DNA from: Micromonospora sp. C95
Lineage (GTDB): Bacteria > Actinomycetota > Actinomycetes > Mycobacteriales > Micromonosporaceae
Length of the DNA stretch: 64,000 nucleotides
Assembly (NCBI RefSeq): GCF_018070465.1
Contig: NZ_JAGPXT010000007.1
Coordinates: 62,001-126,000, forward strand
Direction: 5' to 3'
In this document: piece by piece, positions 38,137 to 47,072 of the stretch
Position numbering within the stretch: the stretch's first letter is position 1
How the letters are laid out: the number at the start of each line of letters is the position of its first letter
Notes under the pieces: generated by a model
Database searches by the model: none
What the model saw: the letters and a program-made list of their open reading frames with translations, nothing else
Told to the model about the DNA's origin: nothing
Translations under genes and position numbers: made by a program

Positions 38137-39159
38137 ATGTCTGAAACGCAACACGAGAGCGTACGGCTCGCGCCGGACCCGACACCGGGTCTGACGAAGG
38201 TCGGGGGTGACACGCCGGTCGTGTCGCCCCCGGCCCCGCGCCGCCGGCGCAAGGGCATCGGCTGGGCCGCCCGGCTGGAAATCGCACTGATGACGGGGCC
38301 GACACTCATCGTGTTCCTGTCCTTCGTCATCCTTCCCGTGGCCATGGCCGCCTACTACGGCTTCTTCAGCTGGCAGGGCTACGGGCCCGCTGAGGACTTC
38401 GTCGGCCTCCGCAACTACCTGCTGATCTTCGAGGACAGCACCTTCATCGACGCCCTGCGGCACAACGGCATCATCGTGGTGCTGTCGCTGCTGCTCCAGG
38501 GCCCGGCGGCCATCCTGCTCGCCCTGCTGCTGAACCGGCAGATGCGGGGGCAGACGCTGATCCGGGTGCTGGTCTTCATCCCGTACGTGATCGCCGAAGT
38601 GGTGGTCGGCACCGGCTGGAGCCTGATGCTGCACGGGGAGGGCGTGGTCAACGCCGTCCTCGAGAAAGTCGGGCTCGGCTGGCTCCAGACCGACTGGCTG
38701 GCCGATCCGAAGATCGCGATCTGGACGCTGATGGGCATCCTCACCTGGAAGTACATCGGCTTCGCCGTCATCCTCTTCCTCGCCGGCCTACAGGGCATCC
38801 CGGAGGAGCTGACGGAGGCCGCGGCGATCGACGGCGCGTCGTACTGGCAGATCCAGCGACGCATCACGCTGCCGCTGCTCGGACCGACGATCCGCATCTG
38901 GGCCTTCCTGTCGATGATCGGCGCCCTGCAGCTGTTCGACCTGGTCTACATCATCTGGGGCCAGTACGTGGCGGCAACGGCCGGGACGTCGACGATGGCC
39001 ACCTACATGGTGGCCAACGGACGGAACGCGGGAGAGTACGGGTACGGCAACGCGGTCGCCGTGGTGCTGTTCTTCATCTCGCTCTTCGCCGCCCTGCTGT
39101 ACCAGCGGTTCATCCTGCGCCGGGACACCGAGGGCGCGATCACCGGAGGGAGGCGCTGA
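38137..39159 (+). CDS. Sugar ABC transporter permease (BxlF-like)
   Basis: This 340-residue membrane protein has six predicted segments (IALMTGPTLIVFLSFVILPVAMA first) and the EAA motif EELTEAAAIDGASYWQIQRRITLPLL. A Pro/Arg-rich cytoplasmic N-terminus precedes them. It is the first permease of the importer, 10 bp after the binding-protein gene. Confidence 0.9.
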   Translation: MSETQHESVRLAPDPTPGLTKVGGDTPVVSPPAPRRRRKGIGWAARLEIALMTGPTLIVFLSFVILPVAMAAYYGFFSWQGYGPAEDFVGLRNYLLIFEDSTFIDALRHNGIIVVLSLLLQGPAAILLALLLNRQMRGQTLIRVLVFIPYVIAEVVVGTGWSLMLHGEGVVNAVLEKVGLGWLQTDWLADPKIAIWTLMGILTWKYIGFAVILFLAGLQGIPEELTEAAAIDGASYWQIQRRITLPLLGPTIRIWAFLSMIGALQLFDLVYIIWGQYVAATAGTSTMATYMVANGRNAGEYGYGNAVAVVLFFISLFAALLYQRFILRRDTEGAITGGRR

Positions 39160-40037
39160 TGGCCGTGACCGCCGTAACCGGGCGCAGGGCACCGCACAGG
39201 TCATCCCGGTCCAGAAGACCGTTCAGCTGGACGGACCCGTCGGTGTACTTCGTCGCGCTGCTGCTCATCGCGACGATGCTGGCCCCGGTCGTCTACATCA
39301 TCCTGGGCGGCTTCCGGACCAACGCGGAGATCACCACCGACCCCGCCGGGCTGCCCACCACCTGGCAGACCCAGAACTACCTCGACGTGCTGACCGGCAG
39401 CACCTTCTGGCAGCAGGTCTTCAACTCCACGATCGTGGCCCTGGCCACCACGGCCGGGGTGGTCACGCTCGGTCTGATGACCAGCTTCATCATCGCGCGT
39501 TACCGGTTCTGGGGTCGGGGGGCGATGTACGCGCTGTTCGCCGCCGGTCTGATGTTCCCGCTGACCGTGGCGATCACCCCGCTGTACATCCTGGTCAAGA
39601 CGCTCGGGCTGATGAACACGCTGGCGGGGGTGATCCTGCCGCAGATCGGGTTCGGCATCCCGCTGACCATCATCATCCTGGTCCCGTTCGTACGGGCGAT
39701 CCCCGACGAGATCCAGGAGGCCGCGTCGATCGACGGTTGCAGCCGACTGGGCTTCTTCTGGCGGATGGTGCTCCCGCTGGCCATGCCGGGCGTCATCACC
39801 GTGTCCATCCTGACCTTCATCCAGAGCTGGAACGGCTATCTGCTGCCGCTGTTCATCCTGAACCGGGAGGAGACCTTCACGCTGCCCCTCGGCGTGCAGG
39901 CCTTCGCCTCGGAGTACTCGGTCGACACGGCCAAGGTCCTGGCGTTCACCTCCCTGTCGATGATCCCGGCACTGGTGTTCTTCAGCCTGTTCCAACGCCG
40001 CATCGTCGGCGGACTGACCGGAGCTGTGAAGGGCTGA
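39159..40037 (+). CDS. Sugar ABC transporter permease (BxlG-like)
   Basis: This 292-residue partner permease has FVALLLIATMLAPVVYIILGGF as its first segment and the EAA loop EEIQEAASIDGC in variant form (DEIQEAASIDGCSRLGFF). Its ATG shares one base with the preceding stop (TGATG), so translation is coupled. It completes the importer; an MsiK-type ATPase is expected from elsewhere. Confidence 0.9.
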   Translation: MAVTAVTGRRAPHRSSRSRRPFSWTDPSVYFVALLLIATMLAPVVYIILGGFRTNAEITTDPAGLPTTWQTQNYLDVLTGSTFWQQVFNSTIVALATTAGVVTLGLMTSFIIARYRFWGRGAMYALFAAGLMFPLTVAITPLYILVKTLGLMNTLAGVILPQIGFGIPLTIIILVPFVRAIPDEIQEAASIDGCSRLGFFWRMVLPLAMPGVITVSILTFIQSWNGYLLPLFILNREETFTLPLGVQAFASEYSVDTAKVLAFTSLSMIPALVFFSLFQRRIVGGLTGAVKG

Positions 40038-40052
40038 CCTCAGCAGCTGCGC

Positions 40053-40098
40053 CCACGGCCGTCTCGGTACGACTCAGATCGTGTCGAGACGGCCGTGG
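40053..40098. terminator. Strong bidirectional terminator after the transporter operon
   Basis: CCACGGCCGTCTCG (40053-40066) pairs perfectly with CGAGACGGCCGTGG (40085-40098) across an 18-nt loop. It lies between convergent stops at 40037 and 40110. Confidence 0.85.
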
Positions 40099-40109
40099 CG
40101 TTTCAGGTG

Positions 40110-40616
40110 CTACACCCGGCCCTGCAGGAGCGTGCCCATCCGCAGCGCGACATCCTTGCGCCGGTCCGACTCACCGATGTCGGCCTTGATGCCGCAGAAG
40201 TCACCGCCACACGGGAACCACAGCTCGCCGTGGATGTCGTCGTAGACCGCGCCGTCGGCGGATCCGCTCACCGGCTCCCCGATCTCGGCCACCGCCTCGT
40301 ACTCGTCCTTGGACAGGACCGTGGCATGGATGGCCTGCCCACCGGAGGTCGCCGTCCACACGCAGCCGCCGAGCTGGTAGTCGTGCTGGCCACCGTCGTG
40401 CGCCCCGATCACGTCCGCGACCTCGTCGGTGGTGAGGCGTGCACACTCCTCGCCCTCCGGCTCGGTCAGGGACCCGGCGGCATCGTCCGGAGCCGTGACG
40501 CTCTCCACCGCCTCCGGCGTCGAAGAACCGGAGCCGGCATCGCTCCCGCACGCCACGAGCATGGCGAGCGCCCCACCGAGGACCGCAGCCCGGGCCAGCC
40601 TTCCGAGGGTTTCCAT
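40110..40616 (-). CDS. Small secreted lipoprotein (DUF3558-like)
   Basis: This 168-residue protein has signal LARAAVLGGALAMLVAC with the lipobox Cys near residue 20 and a Gly/Ser/Glu-rich linker. The compact domain carries ECARLTTDEVADVIGAHDGG, GGCVWTA and WFPCGGDFCGIKADIG. This resembles DUF3558-type actinomycete lipoproteins of unknown role. ATG 40616 is chosen because GGAAGG is six bases upstream; ATG 40622 would be too close to it. Confidence 0.7.
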   Translation of the reverse strand: METLGRLARAAVLGGALAMLVACGSDAGSGSSTPEAVESVTAPDDAAGSLTEPEGEECARLTTDEVADVIGAHDGGQHDYQLGGCVWTATSGGQAIHATVLSKDEYEAVAEIGEPVSGSADGAVYDDIHGELWFPCGGDFCGIKADIGESDRRKDVALRMGTLLQGRV

Positions 40617-40774
40617 GGTCATCCTTCCGCCGCGGCACCGCTTGCCGCCCCGTGACCACTCCAGCACGACCCGCCGAAACTTGAATCGGTAAATTCCCCC
40701 GCCTTTGCTCAGGTATGGCCGAGATCCGGATGTGCCCGGCGGAAGCGGGTCGCCGCGCCGGGGCGGCGAGACGG

Positions 40775-41092
40775 TCAGGTGACGGGCGGGACGGCAAGCA
40801 AGGCCAGCGGCACATGGTGCTGACCGGCGTGGATGTCACGGTCGTGCAGGCTGCCCTGCACCACCGGCCGCGGGAACGAGATCTTCACGACGTTCAGCGC
40901 GGGGATCCGGTAGAACTGGACGTCCTCCGCCGTGACCCCGTAGCGGTGGGCGATCACCGAGGCGTCCAGGAACGACGGGTCGGCGAGGACCGCGTACGCG
41001 TCGGCGTCGCGGGCGAACACCTCCATCGTCACCCAGAACGGACCGGCGTTCTTCGACCGGACCTCCAGCGCGAGATCGGCGACGACGGTCAT
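40775..41092 (-). CDS. DUF4387 domain protein
   Basis: This 105-residue protein begins DLALEVRSKNAGPFWVTMEVFARD and has VYGVTAEDVQFYRIP-like content and PRPVVQGSLHDRDIHAGQ, the pattern of DUF4387. These proteins are partners of AtuA/DUF1446 proteins, sometimes fused with them. Here the genes overlap by 4 bp, so they probably form a complex. It is last in the minus-strand catabolic operon. Confidence 0.82.
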   Translation of the reverse strand: MTVVADLALEVRSKNAGPFWVTMEVFARDADAYAVLADPSFLDASVIAHRYGVTAEDVQFYRIPALNVVKISFPRPVVQGSLHDRDIHAGQHHVPLALLAVPPVT

Positions 41093-42450
41093 CGGTTGTC
41101 CTCCAGGCAGACGCGAAACAGGCTGGTCGGCGACGACACCTCGACGACGTGGTTGAGCACGAACTCGTACACCGGTCCGCGTTCGGTCTCGGCCGGCGAC
41201 GTGGCGAAGGCGAGGCTGGGCAGGTAGTCCATGTCCGGCGTGGGCAGGTGCAGCAGCAGCGGGTTGGCCACCTTCGCGACCGCCGTCGCGGTCTCCTGGT
41301 CGGCCGCGTGGACCAGGAGCATCACGCCCACCTCGCGGGGCGGCCCGGTAGCCGGATCGAGCGAGCCGAGGATCGCGTCGTAGCCGTACCGGCGGATGTC
41401 GAAGGCGTAGTCGCCCTCGCCCAGCCCGATGGTCCCGGACACCCACTCAGTGATCATCTTCCGGAGCAGGGCGGTCCACGTGTCGATCTGACCGAGGATG
41501 TGCGGGTCGCGGATGGCGGTGAACGACATCGTCTCGTACCCGGTGATCCGGGCGCCCTCCAGCTTGATGGTGTGCTGCGCGGCGGGCTCGAACCGGGAGC
41601 CCTCGACGCGGACGCGCCGCTCGTCCAGGGCCTGGTAGACCGCGTCGCCGACCTCGATGGTGCCGGCCGGCTCGCGCATGGTGAACGGGTTGACCGTCTC
41701 GTAGAGCATGTGCGCGGCCACCGAGGTGGGCGTGCACGCGTTGCCCGGATCGAGCGGCTCGATGGTGAAGCCGGTCGCGTCGACGGTGGCCAGCACACCG
41801 CCGGCACGCGGGTTCGTGGTGCACTGCCCGCCGCACTCGACGATCTTCGCGGCGTGCCACACCGGTCCGGCCGGCATCCCCTTGAGCAGCGGATAGGCGG
41901 CGGCGACGGCGGTGTCGGTGGCCCGTCCGGCGAGGACCACGTCGGCACCGGCGGTCAGGGCCGCGGCGATCGGTTCGTGGCCCATCATCCCGACGATGTT
42001 GGTGCAGCTCTCCAGGGTCGCCCGGTCCAGTTCGCCGGCCGGTGGCAGGGGGCGGATCCGGTCCAGATCGAGCTCGGCCGCCCGCTGCGAGCTGTATATC
42101 GTGGCCAGCCGCAGCTGTAGGCCCTCCTCGGCGAGGATCTCCCGGGTGATGCCGGCGACCCAGTCGACGCCGGCGTCGGTGCCGCTGGTGCCGCACGAGC
42201 CGATGACCAGCGGGATGCCGGCGGTAGCCGCCGCCCGCAGCAGCAGGCGCAGGTCGCGGGCGACCGCGGCGCGGGCGGTCTTGGCGGTACCGGCACCGAG
42301 ATAGTAGGGCCCGGAGTCGGTCGAGCCGCCGTCCACGGCGATCACGTCGGCGCCGAGGGCCAGGCCGCGCTCGACGGTCTCCGGCGGGAAGCCGGCGCCG
42401 AGCATGCCGACCGGCACGAGGATGCGTACGGAGTCAGGGTTGGTGGACAT
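41089..42450 (-). CDS. AtuA family protein (DUF1446)
   Basis: This 453-residue protein matches the acyclic terpene utilization AtuA/DUF1446 family. Features are LVPVGMLGAGFPPETVERGL, DVIAVDGGSTDSGPYYLG, VIGSCGTSGTDAGVDWV and ADVVLAGRATDTAVAAAYP, with ECGGQCTTNP in the middle. Members occur in acyl-CoA and organic-acid catabolism, but the reaction is not established. It sits between an FAD dehydrogenase and its DUF4387 partner, so it probably acts on the same substrate, which here is unlikely to be a terpene because no acyl-CoA carboxylase is present. Confidence 0.85.
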   Translation of the reverse strand: MSTNPDSVRILVPVGMLGAGFPPETVERGLALGADVIAVDGGSTDSGPYYLGAGTAKTARAAVARDLRLLLRAAATAGIPLVIGSCGTSGTDAGVDWVAGITREILAEEGLQLRLATIYSSQRAAELDLDRIRPLPPAGELDRATLESCTNIVGMMGHEPIAAALTAGADVVLAGRATDTAVAAAYPLLKGMPAGPVWHAAKIVECGGQCTTNPRAGGVLATVDATGFTIEPLDPGNACTPTSVAAHMLYETVNPFTMREPAGTIEVGDAVYQALDERRVRVEGSRFEPAAQHTIKLEGARITGYETMSFTAIRDPHILGQIDTWTALLRKMITEWVSGTIGLGEGDYAFDIRRYGYDAILGSLDPATGPPREVGVMLLVHAADQETATAVAKVANPLLLHLPTPDMDYLPSLAFATSPAETERGPVYEFVLNHVVEVSSPTSLFRVCLEDNR

Positions 42451-42456
42451 CGTTCC

Positions 42457-44067
42457 TCACTTCTTGGCGATCGCTCGGCCGGCCTGCCGGCCGGAGAACA
42501 GGCAGCCGCCCAGGAAGGTGCCCTCCAGGGCGCGGTAGCCGTGCATGCCCCCACCACCGAAGCCGCTCGCCTCGCCGGCGGCGTAGAGGCCGGGCACCGG
42601 TTGCCCGGCGGCGTCCAGAACCCGCCCGTCGAGGTCGGTGTGCAGGCCGCCCAGGGTCTTGCGGGTGAGCACGTGCAGGCGTACGGCGATCAGCGGTCCG
42701 GCCTTCGGGTCGAGGATCCGGTGCGGCGGGGCGGTCCGGATCAGCCGGTCGCCCCGGTAGTTGCGGAAGTTCCGGATGGCGGCGATCTGCAGGTCCTTGG
42801 TGAACGGGTTGTCCAGTTGCCGGTCGCGCGCCTCGACCACCCGCCGGACCTCGGCCGGGTCCAGCAACGGCGTCTCCGTCAGCGCGTTCATCCCCTTGAC
42901 CAGTTCGTCGAGGTCGGACGCCACGACGAAGTCCGCACCGCGGTTCTTGAACGCCTCGACCGGTGCCGGCGCACCGGCCCGGATCCGGCCCAGCACCTGA
43001 CGGACGCTGCGGCCGGTCAGGTCCGGGTTCTGTTCCGACCCGGACAGCGCGAACTCCTTCTCGATGATCTTCTGGGTCAGCACGAACCAGCTGTGGTCGT
43101 ACCCGGTGGACCGCAGGTGGGCGAGGGTGCCGAGGGTGTCGAAGCCGGGCGACAGCTCCGCCGGCAACCGCTTCCCGAGGGCGTCCAGCCAGATCGAGGA
43201 CGGCCCGGGCAGGATGCGGATACCGTGCGCCGCCCAGATCGGGTTCCAGTTCTGCAACCCCTCCACGTAGTGCCACATCCGGTCCGGGTTGATCACCGCT
43301 CCGCCAGCCGCCGCAGCGATGTCGATCATCCGGCCGTCCACGTGGGCCGGCACTCCGGAGATCATGTGCTCGGGCGGCGTGCCGAGTCGCTCCGGCCAGT
43401 TGCGACGGACCAGGTCGTGGTTGCCGCCGATGCCGCCGGAGGTCACCACCACCACGGGCGCGGACAGTTCGAAGTCCGCGACGGCCGTCCGGCTGGTGGC
43501 GGCGCCGCGTTCCGCGCCGCTCGGTTCGAGGATCTTCCCGCGTACGCCGGACACGACGCCGTTGGTTCGCACGATCTCGTCGACCCGGTGCCGGAACCTG
43601 ACCGTGACCTTCCCGGCGCGCAGCTTGGCGATGAACGGCTCCAGCAGGCCCGGCCCGGTGCCCCAGGTGATGTGGAAGCGGGGCACGGAGTTGTTGGCGC
43701 GCTCCGCCCAGCCGACGATCGGGAACAGCTTGATGCCGAGCTGGCGCAGCCAGGCGCGTTTCTCGCCGGCGGCGAAGTCGACGTACGCCTCGGCCCAGCG
43801 CCGGGGCCACTCGTCCTCGGGCCGGTCGAACCCGGCGTTGCCCAGCCAGTCCTGCCAGGCCAGCTCCCGCGAGTCACGGATGCCCATCCGGCGCTGCTCG
43901 GGCGAGTCGACCAGGAACAGCCCACCGAACGACCAGAACGCCTGGCCGCCGAGGCTCTGCTCGGGCTCCTGGTCGAGCAGGAGGACACTGTGCCCGGCGT
44001 CCACCAGCTCGGCGGTGGTGACGAGACCGGCCAGGCCGGCCCCGACAACGATCACGTCAGCGGTCAT
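42457..44067 (-). CDS. FAD-binding dehydrogenase (fumarate reductase/KstD-like flavoprotein)
   Basis: This 536-residue flavoprotein starts with the FAD dinucleotide motif VVGAGLAGL (8-16). LLDQEPEQSLGGQAFWSFGGLF and the C-terminal GLYAAGEASGFGGGGMHG with TFLGGCLFSGRQAG are typical of the FAD-binding dehydrogenase group. No membrane segment is present. It is the third gene of the operon and overlaps the hydroxyacid dehydrogenase by 4 bp. The substrate is unknown; related proteins desaturate or oxidise carboxylic acids or ketosteroids. Confidence 0.85.
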   Translation of the reverse strand: MTADVIVVGAGLAGLVTTAELVDAGHSVLLLDQEPEQSLGGQAFWSFGGLFLVDSPEQRRMGIRDSRELAWQDWLGNAGFDRPEDEWPRRWAEAYVDFAAGEKRAWLRQLGIKLFPIVGWAERANNSVPRFHITWGTGPGLLEPFIAKLRAGKVTVRFRHRVDEIVRTNGVVSGVRGKILEPSGAERGAATSRTAVADFELSAPVVVVTSGGIGGNHDLVRRNWPERLGTPPEHMISGVPAHVDGRMIDIAAAAGGAVINPDRMWHYVEGLQNWNPIWAAHGIRILPGPSSIWLDALGKRLPAELSPGFDTLGTLAHLRSTGYDHSWFVLTQKIIEKEFALSGSEQNPDLTGRSVRQVLGRIRAGAPAPVEAFKNRGADFVVASDLDELVKGMNALTETPLLDPAEVRRVVEARDRQLDNPFTKDLQIAAIRNFRNYRGDRLIRTAPPHRILDPKAGPLIAVRLHVLTRKTLGGLHTDLDGRVLDAAGQPVPGLYAAGEASGFGGGGMHGYRALEGTFLGGCLFSGRQAGRAIAKK

Positions 44068-44996
44068 CTTCTCTGCTCCGGGTCGATCAGGTGGGCGTTG
44101 ACGGAGGTCTGTGGTTTCCCGGCCAGGGCGGCGGCCAGTTCGCGGGCACCGAGCAGGCCGGCGTCGCGGCGGGCCTCGGTGGTCTGGCCGGCCATGTGCG
44201 AGTAGACGGTGATGCCGTCGACACCGCGCAGCACGCTGTCGGCGGGCAGCGGTTCGACGTCCACCACGTCGAGGGCCGCACCGGCGATCCGGCCGGACCG
44301 GACCGCCTCGGCCAGGGCGGCCGCGTCGACGATCGGGCCGCGTGCCGTGTTGATCAGATGAGCGGTCGGCTTCATCCGGGCCAGTGCCGCCGCGTCGATC
44401 AGGTGCCGGGTACGCGGGGTCAGCGCGGTGTGGACCGACACGTAGTCGGCGTCGCGGAGCAGGCTTTCCAGGGGCACCTCGTGGCCCAGCACCGTCATGC
44501 CGAACGCCTCGGCGAGCGGTCGCACCCGCTGGGCCACCGCGCCCCGGCCGATCAGGCCGAGGGTCTTGCCGCACAGCTCGTGCCCGTCCTTGCGCGGCCA
44601 GCCGCCGGCCGCGACCCCGGCTGCCATCGGCACCAGGTGCCGGGCCTGGGCCAGCAGCAAGGCGATCGTGTACTCGGCGACCGCGTTGGCGTTGATGCCG
44701 GGCAGGTTGCTGACGCTGATGCCGAGGCGGGTGGCGGCCGCGACGTCCACCGAGTCGTACCCGACGCCGGTGCGCACGATCGCCCGCAGCCCGGGCGACG
44801 CCGCCAGCACCTGCTCGGTCACCGGCTCGTTCGCGATCAGCGCGCCGTCGGCACCGGCCAGCGCGGCGATCAGCTCCGCCGGCTCACGCGGCCCGCGCAT
44901 CGGGTGATGCCGGGTGACGAAGCCCTGGCCGGTGAGATAGCTGTCCACCTCGTCTCCTGGCCTCAGGTAGTCAGTGGTGATCAGGATGGTCGGCAT
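44064..44996 (-). CDS. D-2-hydroxyacid dehydrogenase, shortened NAD domain
   Basis: This 310-residue member of the D-isomer 2-hydroxyacid dehydrogenase family keeps the catalytic trio R219 (NTARG), E248 (DVEPL) and H267 (YSHMAG), plus substrate-site RTGVGYDSVD. The nucleotide fold is unusual: the Rossmann loop is GRGAVA (Ala for the last Gly). About 15-20 residues that normally follow the second strand and set NAD/NADP choice are absent (FGMTVLGHEVPLESLL runs straight on). The reading frame is intact. It is likely part of the same hydroxy-acid pathway as its neighbours. Confidence 0.83.
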   Translation of the reverse strand: MPTILITTDYLRPGDEVDSYLTGQGFVTRHHPMRGPREPAELIAALAGADGALIANEPVTEQVLAASPGLRAIVRTGVGYDSVDVAAATRLGISVSNLPGINANAVAEYTIALLLAQARHLVPMAAGVAAGGWPRKDGHELCGKTLGLIGRGAVAQRVRPLAEAFGMTVLGHEVPLESLLRDADYVSVHTALTPRTRHLIDAAALARMKPTAHLINTARGPIVDAAALAEAVRSGRIAGAALDVVDVEPLPADSVLRGVDGITVYSHMAGQTTEARRDAGLLGARELAAALAGKPQTSVNAHLIDPEQRR

Positions 44997-45006
44997 CGGC
45001 TCTCTC

Positions 45007-46281
45007 TCACTGTGCTACGGCGGGGGTCGTCTCGCGGGTCCGTTCCAGGCGGGCCAGCCGGATCACCACCACGGCGGCGAGCGTGGCCAGCACGGCGATG
45101 TCGAGCAGCATCCAGTTCCAGCCGACGAGGTCGACCGCGGCACCGACAAGCGCCGGCCCGGCGAAGCCGCCGAGATACCAGGTGACCGCGTAGAGCCCGG
45201 TGTAGGCGCCGAGCATCCGGCTGGACGGGGCCAGGTTCCACAACGCGACCGCCGCGTTGATCAGGAACCCGGCGGCACCCATGGCGGCGAGGCAGAACAG
45301 CACGACCGTGCCGGTGGGGGTCCGCACGACGGCACCGGCCGCGAGCGCCCCGGCGAAGACGGCGATGCCGATCAGGATCACCCGCAGCCGACCGAAGCGC
45401 TCGGCCGCCAGCGCGGCCGGATAGGCCGCGATCAGGTACGCGACGCCGCTGGGCAGGGTGAGCCCGCCGGCCTCACCACGGGTCAGACCCAGCACCTCCA
45501 TGCCGTACGGGGTCATCAGCGACCGGGAGGCGAACCAGGCGCCGCCGAAGAGGAAGACGGTGAGCAGCAGCAGTACCCGGCGCCGGTCCCGGCTGGTGAC
45601 CAGTTCGGTGACGACCCGCCACAGTGGTGATTTCGTCTGGTCAGGTCCGGCGTTCGCGTCCTCGGCCACCGCGGCCTGATAGGCCGGGGACCGGCTGTCG
45701 CGCACCTTCATGATGATCACGGCGGTGACGACAAGCATGATCGCCGCCGGGATGACGAAGGCCGCCCGAGGGTGGTCGTCCACCACCAGAAGGCTGATCA
45801 GCGACGCCACGATGATGGTCAGCGACGTGGCGATCTTGACTACGGCGTTGGTCCGGCCGCGCCGCTGTGGTGGTACGAAGTCCGGGGTCAGCGCCTCGGC
45901 GAGCGGTCGCATGGTGTTCGCGACGAGCGCGTAGCAGACCATCACCGCGACAAGCGTGACCAGCGAGGTGGTCCAGGGCAGCAGCAGGAAGAACAGTGCG
46001 CCCAGGGGCATGCCCACCGCCAGGTACGGGATGCGCCGCCCCCACCTGGTCCGGGTGTTGTCCGACCGGTTGCCGATCCAGGGCTGGATGAAGATTCCCA
46101 GCAGGTTGTCCATGCCCATCAGCGCGCCGACGAGCGCGGCGCTCGTGACGTGCTCGCGCAGCAGGACGGGCACCTGGTTGTCGTAGAAGTTCCAGGTCGA
46201 CTCCTGCGCGAACAGCGCGAGCGCGATGAAGAAGGTGATCTTTCGATACGACACCTCGTCGCGGGTTTTCATTTCGGCCAT
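45007..46281 (-). CDS. MFS transporter
   Basis: This 424-residue membrane protein has about 12 segments and the cytoplasmic loop motif GNRSDNTRTRWGRRIPYL, as in the GPH/SLC45-like branch of the major facilitator superfamily. It is first in the minus-strand operon and probably imports the substrate of the dehydrogenases downstream. ATG 46281 has GGAGG at good spacing. The GntR-type palindrome lies 37 bp upstream. Confidence 0.85.
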   Translation of the reverse strand: MAEMKTRDEVSYRKITFFIALALFAQESTWNFYDNQVPVLLREHVTSAALVGALMGMDNLLGIFIQPWIGNRSDNTRTRWGRRIPYLAVGMPLGALFFLLLPWTTSLVTLVAVMVCYALVANTMRPLAEALTPDFVPPQRRGRTNAVVKIATSLTIIVASLISLLVVDDHPRAAFVIPAAIMLVVTAVIIMKVRDSRSPAYQAAVAEDANAGPDQTKSPLWRVVTELVTSRDRRRVLLLLTVFLFGGAWFASRSLMTPYGMEVLGLTRGEAGGLTLPSGVAYLIAAYPAALAAERFGRLRVILIGIAVFAGALAAGAVVRTPTGTVVLFCLAAMGAAGFLINAAVALWNLAPSSRMLGAYTGLYAVTWYLGGFAGPALVGAAVDLVGWNWMLLDIAVLATLAAVVVIRLARLERTRETTPAVAQ

Positions 46282-46317
46282 GTCGCCTCCACGTAACGTG
46301 TGCCGCGTCACGCTAGT

Positions 46318-46329
46318 TTGCTATAGCAA
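46318..46329. promoter_or_regulatory. GntR-type operator between the MFS and gntR genes
   Basis: TTGCTATAGCAA is a perfect 12-bp palindrome in the AT-richest part of the divergent promoter region. It is 37 bp from the MFS start and 54 bp from the regulator start, so it can control both operons. Confidence 0.65.
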
Positions 46330-46382
46330 TCTCGTCAACAGTCGCGTGTAACTTTTGCGATGGCATGCGTTAGGGTGTGGCC

Positions 46383-47072
46383 ATGACAGTGACCGAGACG
46401 CTCGGCGACCAGGCGTACCGTCAGGTCCGCGCCGCCATCGCCGCCGGTGAGCTCGCACCGGGAGAGAAGGTGACCGAGCGCGGGCTGGCCGAACGCCTGT
46501 CGATCAGCCCCACCCCGGTCCGCGAGGCCCTGCGGCGACTGGAGTCCGACGGGCTGATCGAGCGGATCGGGCCGCGTACGGTGCTGGTAGCCGAGATCCG
46601 GGACGCCGCCATCGACGACCTCGCCGAGGTCGAGGTCGGCCTGCGCGGGCTGGTCGCCCGGTTCGCCGCCCGGCACGCCACCGCCGACCAGCTCGACACC
46701 CTCGACGAGATCCTCGACCGGGCCGACGACCTGTTGATCCTGTTGAAGGAGCGCCGCAGTCAGGGCCTGCCGACCGAGCGGCACCTCACCGCGCTGCTCG
46801 ACACCATGGTGGAGTTCAACGAGACGGTGAACGCCTGCGCCCACAACCCGGTCCTCGTCCGGATGCTCGACCAGAGCCGGGTCTTCACCCGCCCCCAGCG
46901 GCGCGAGCTGCTGTTGCGGCGGGTCGCCGAGGACGACACCTTCGGCATGGAGCGCTACACCAGCCACCGCGCCCTGGTCCGCGCGCTGCGCGCCGGCGAC
47001 TCCGCCACCGCCGAACGCATCGCCATCGCCGACGCCGAGGGTGGCCTCGACGCACTGCGGAGGGGCCGATGA
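46383..47072 (+). CDS. GntR-family regulator, FadR/FCD subgroup
   Basis: This 229-residue regulator has a winged helix (about 12-70: GEKVTERGLAERLSISPTPVREALRRLESDGLIER) and an all-helical FCD ligand domain (HRALVRALRAGDSATAERIAIADAEGGL). FCD regulators commonly sense organic acids. It is divergent from the MFS-dehydrogenase operon and overlaps the tartrate dehydrogenase-like gene by 4 bp. A GTG 6 bases upstream is an alternative start. Confidence 0.88.
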   Translation: MTVTETLGDQAYRQVRAAIAAGELAPGEKVTERGLAERLSISPTPVREALRRLESDGLIERIGPRTVLVAEIRDAAIDDLAEVEVGLRGLVARFAARHATADQLDTLDEILDRADDLLILLKERRSQGLPTERHLTALLDTMVEFNETVNACAHNPVLVRMLDQSRVFTRPQRRELLLRRVAEDDTFGMERYTSHRALVRALRAGDSATAERIAIADAEGGLDALRRGR

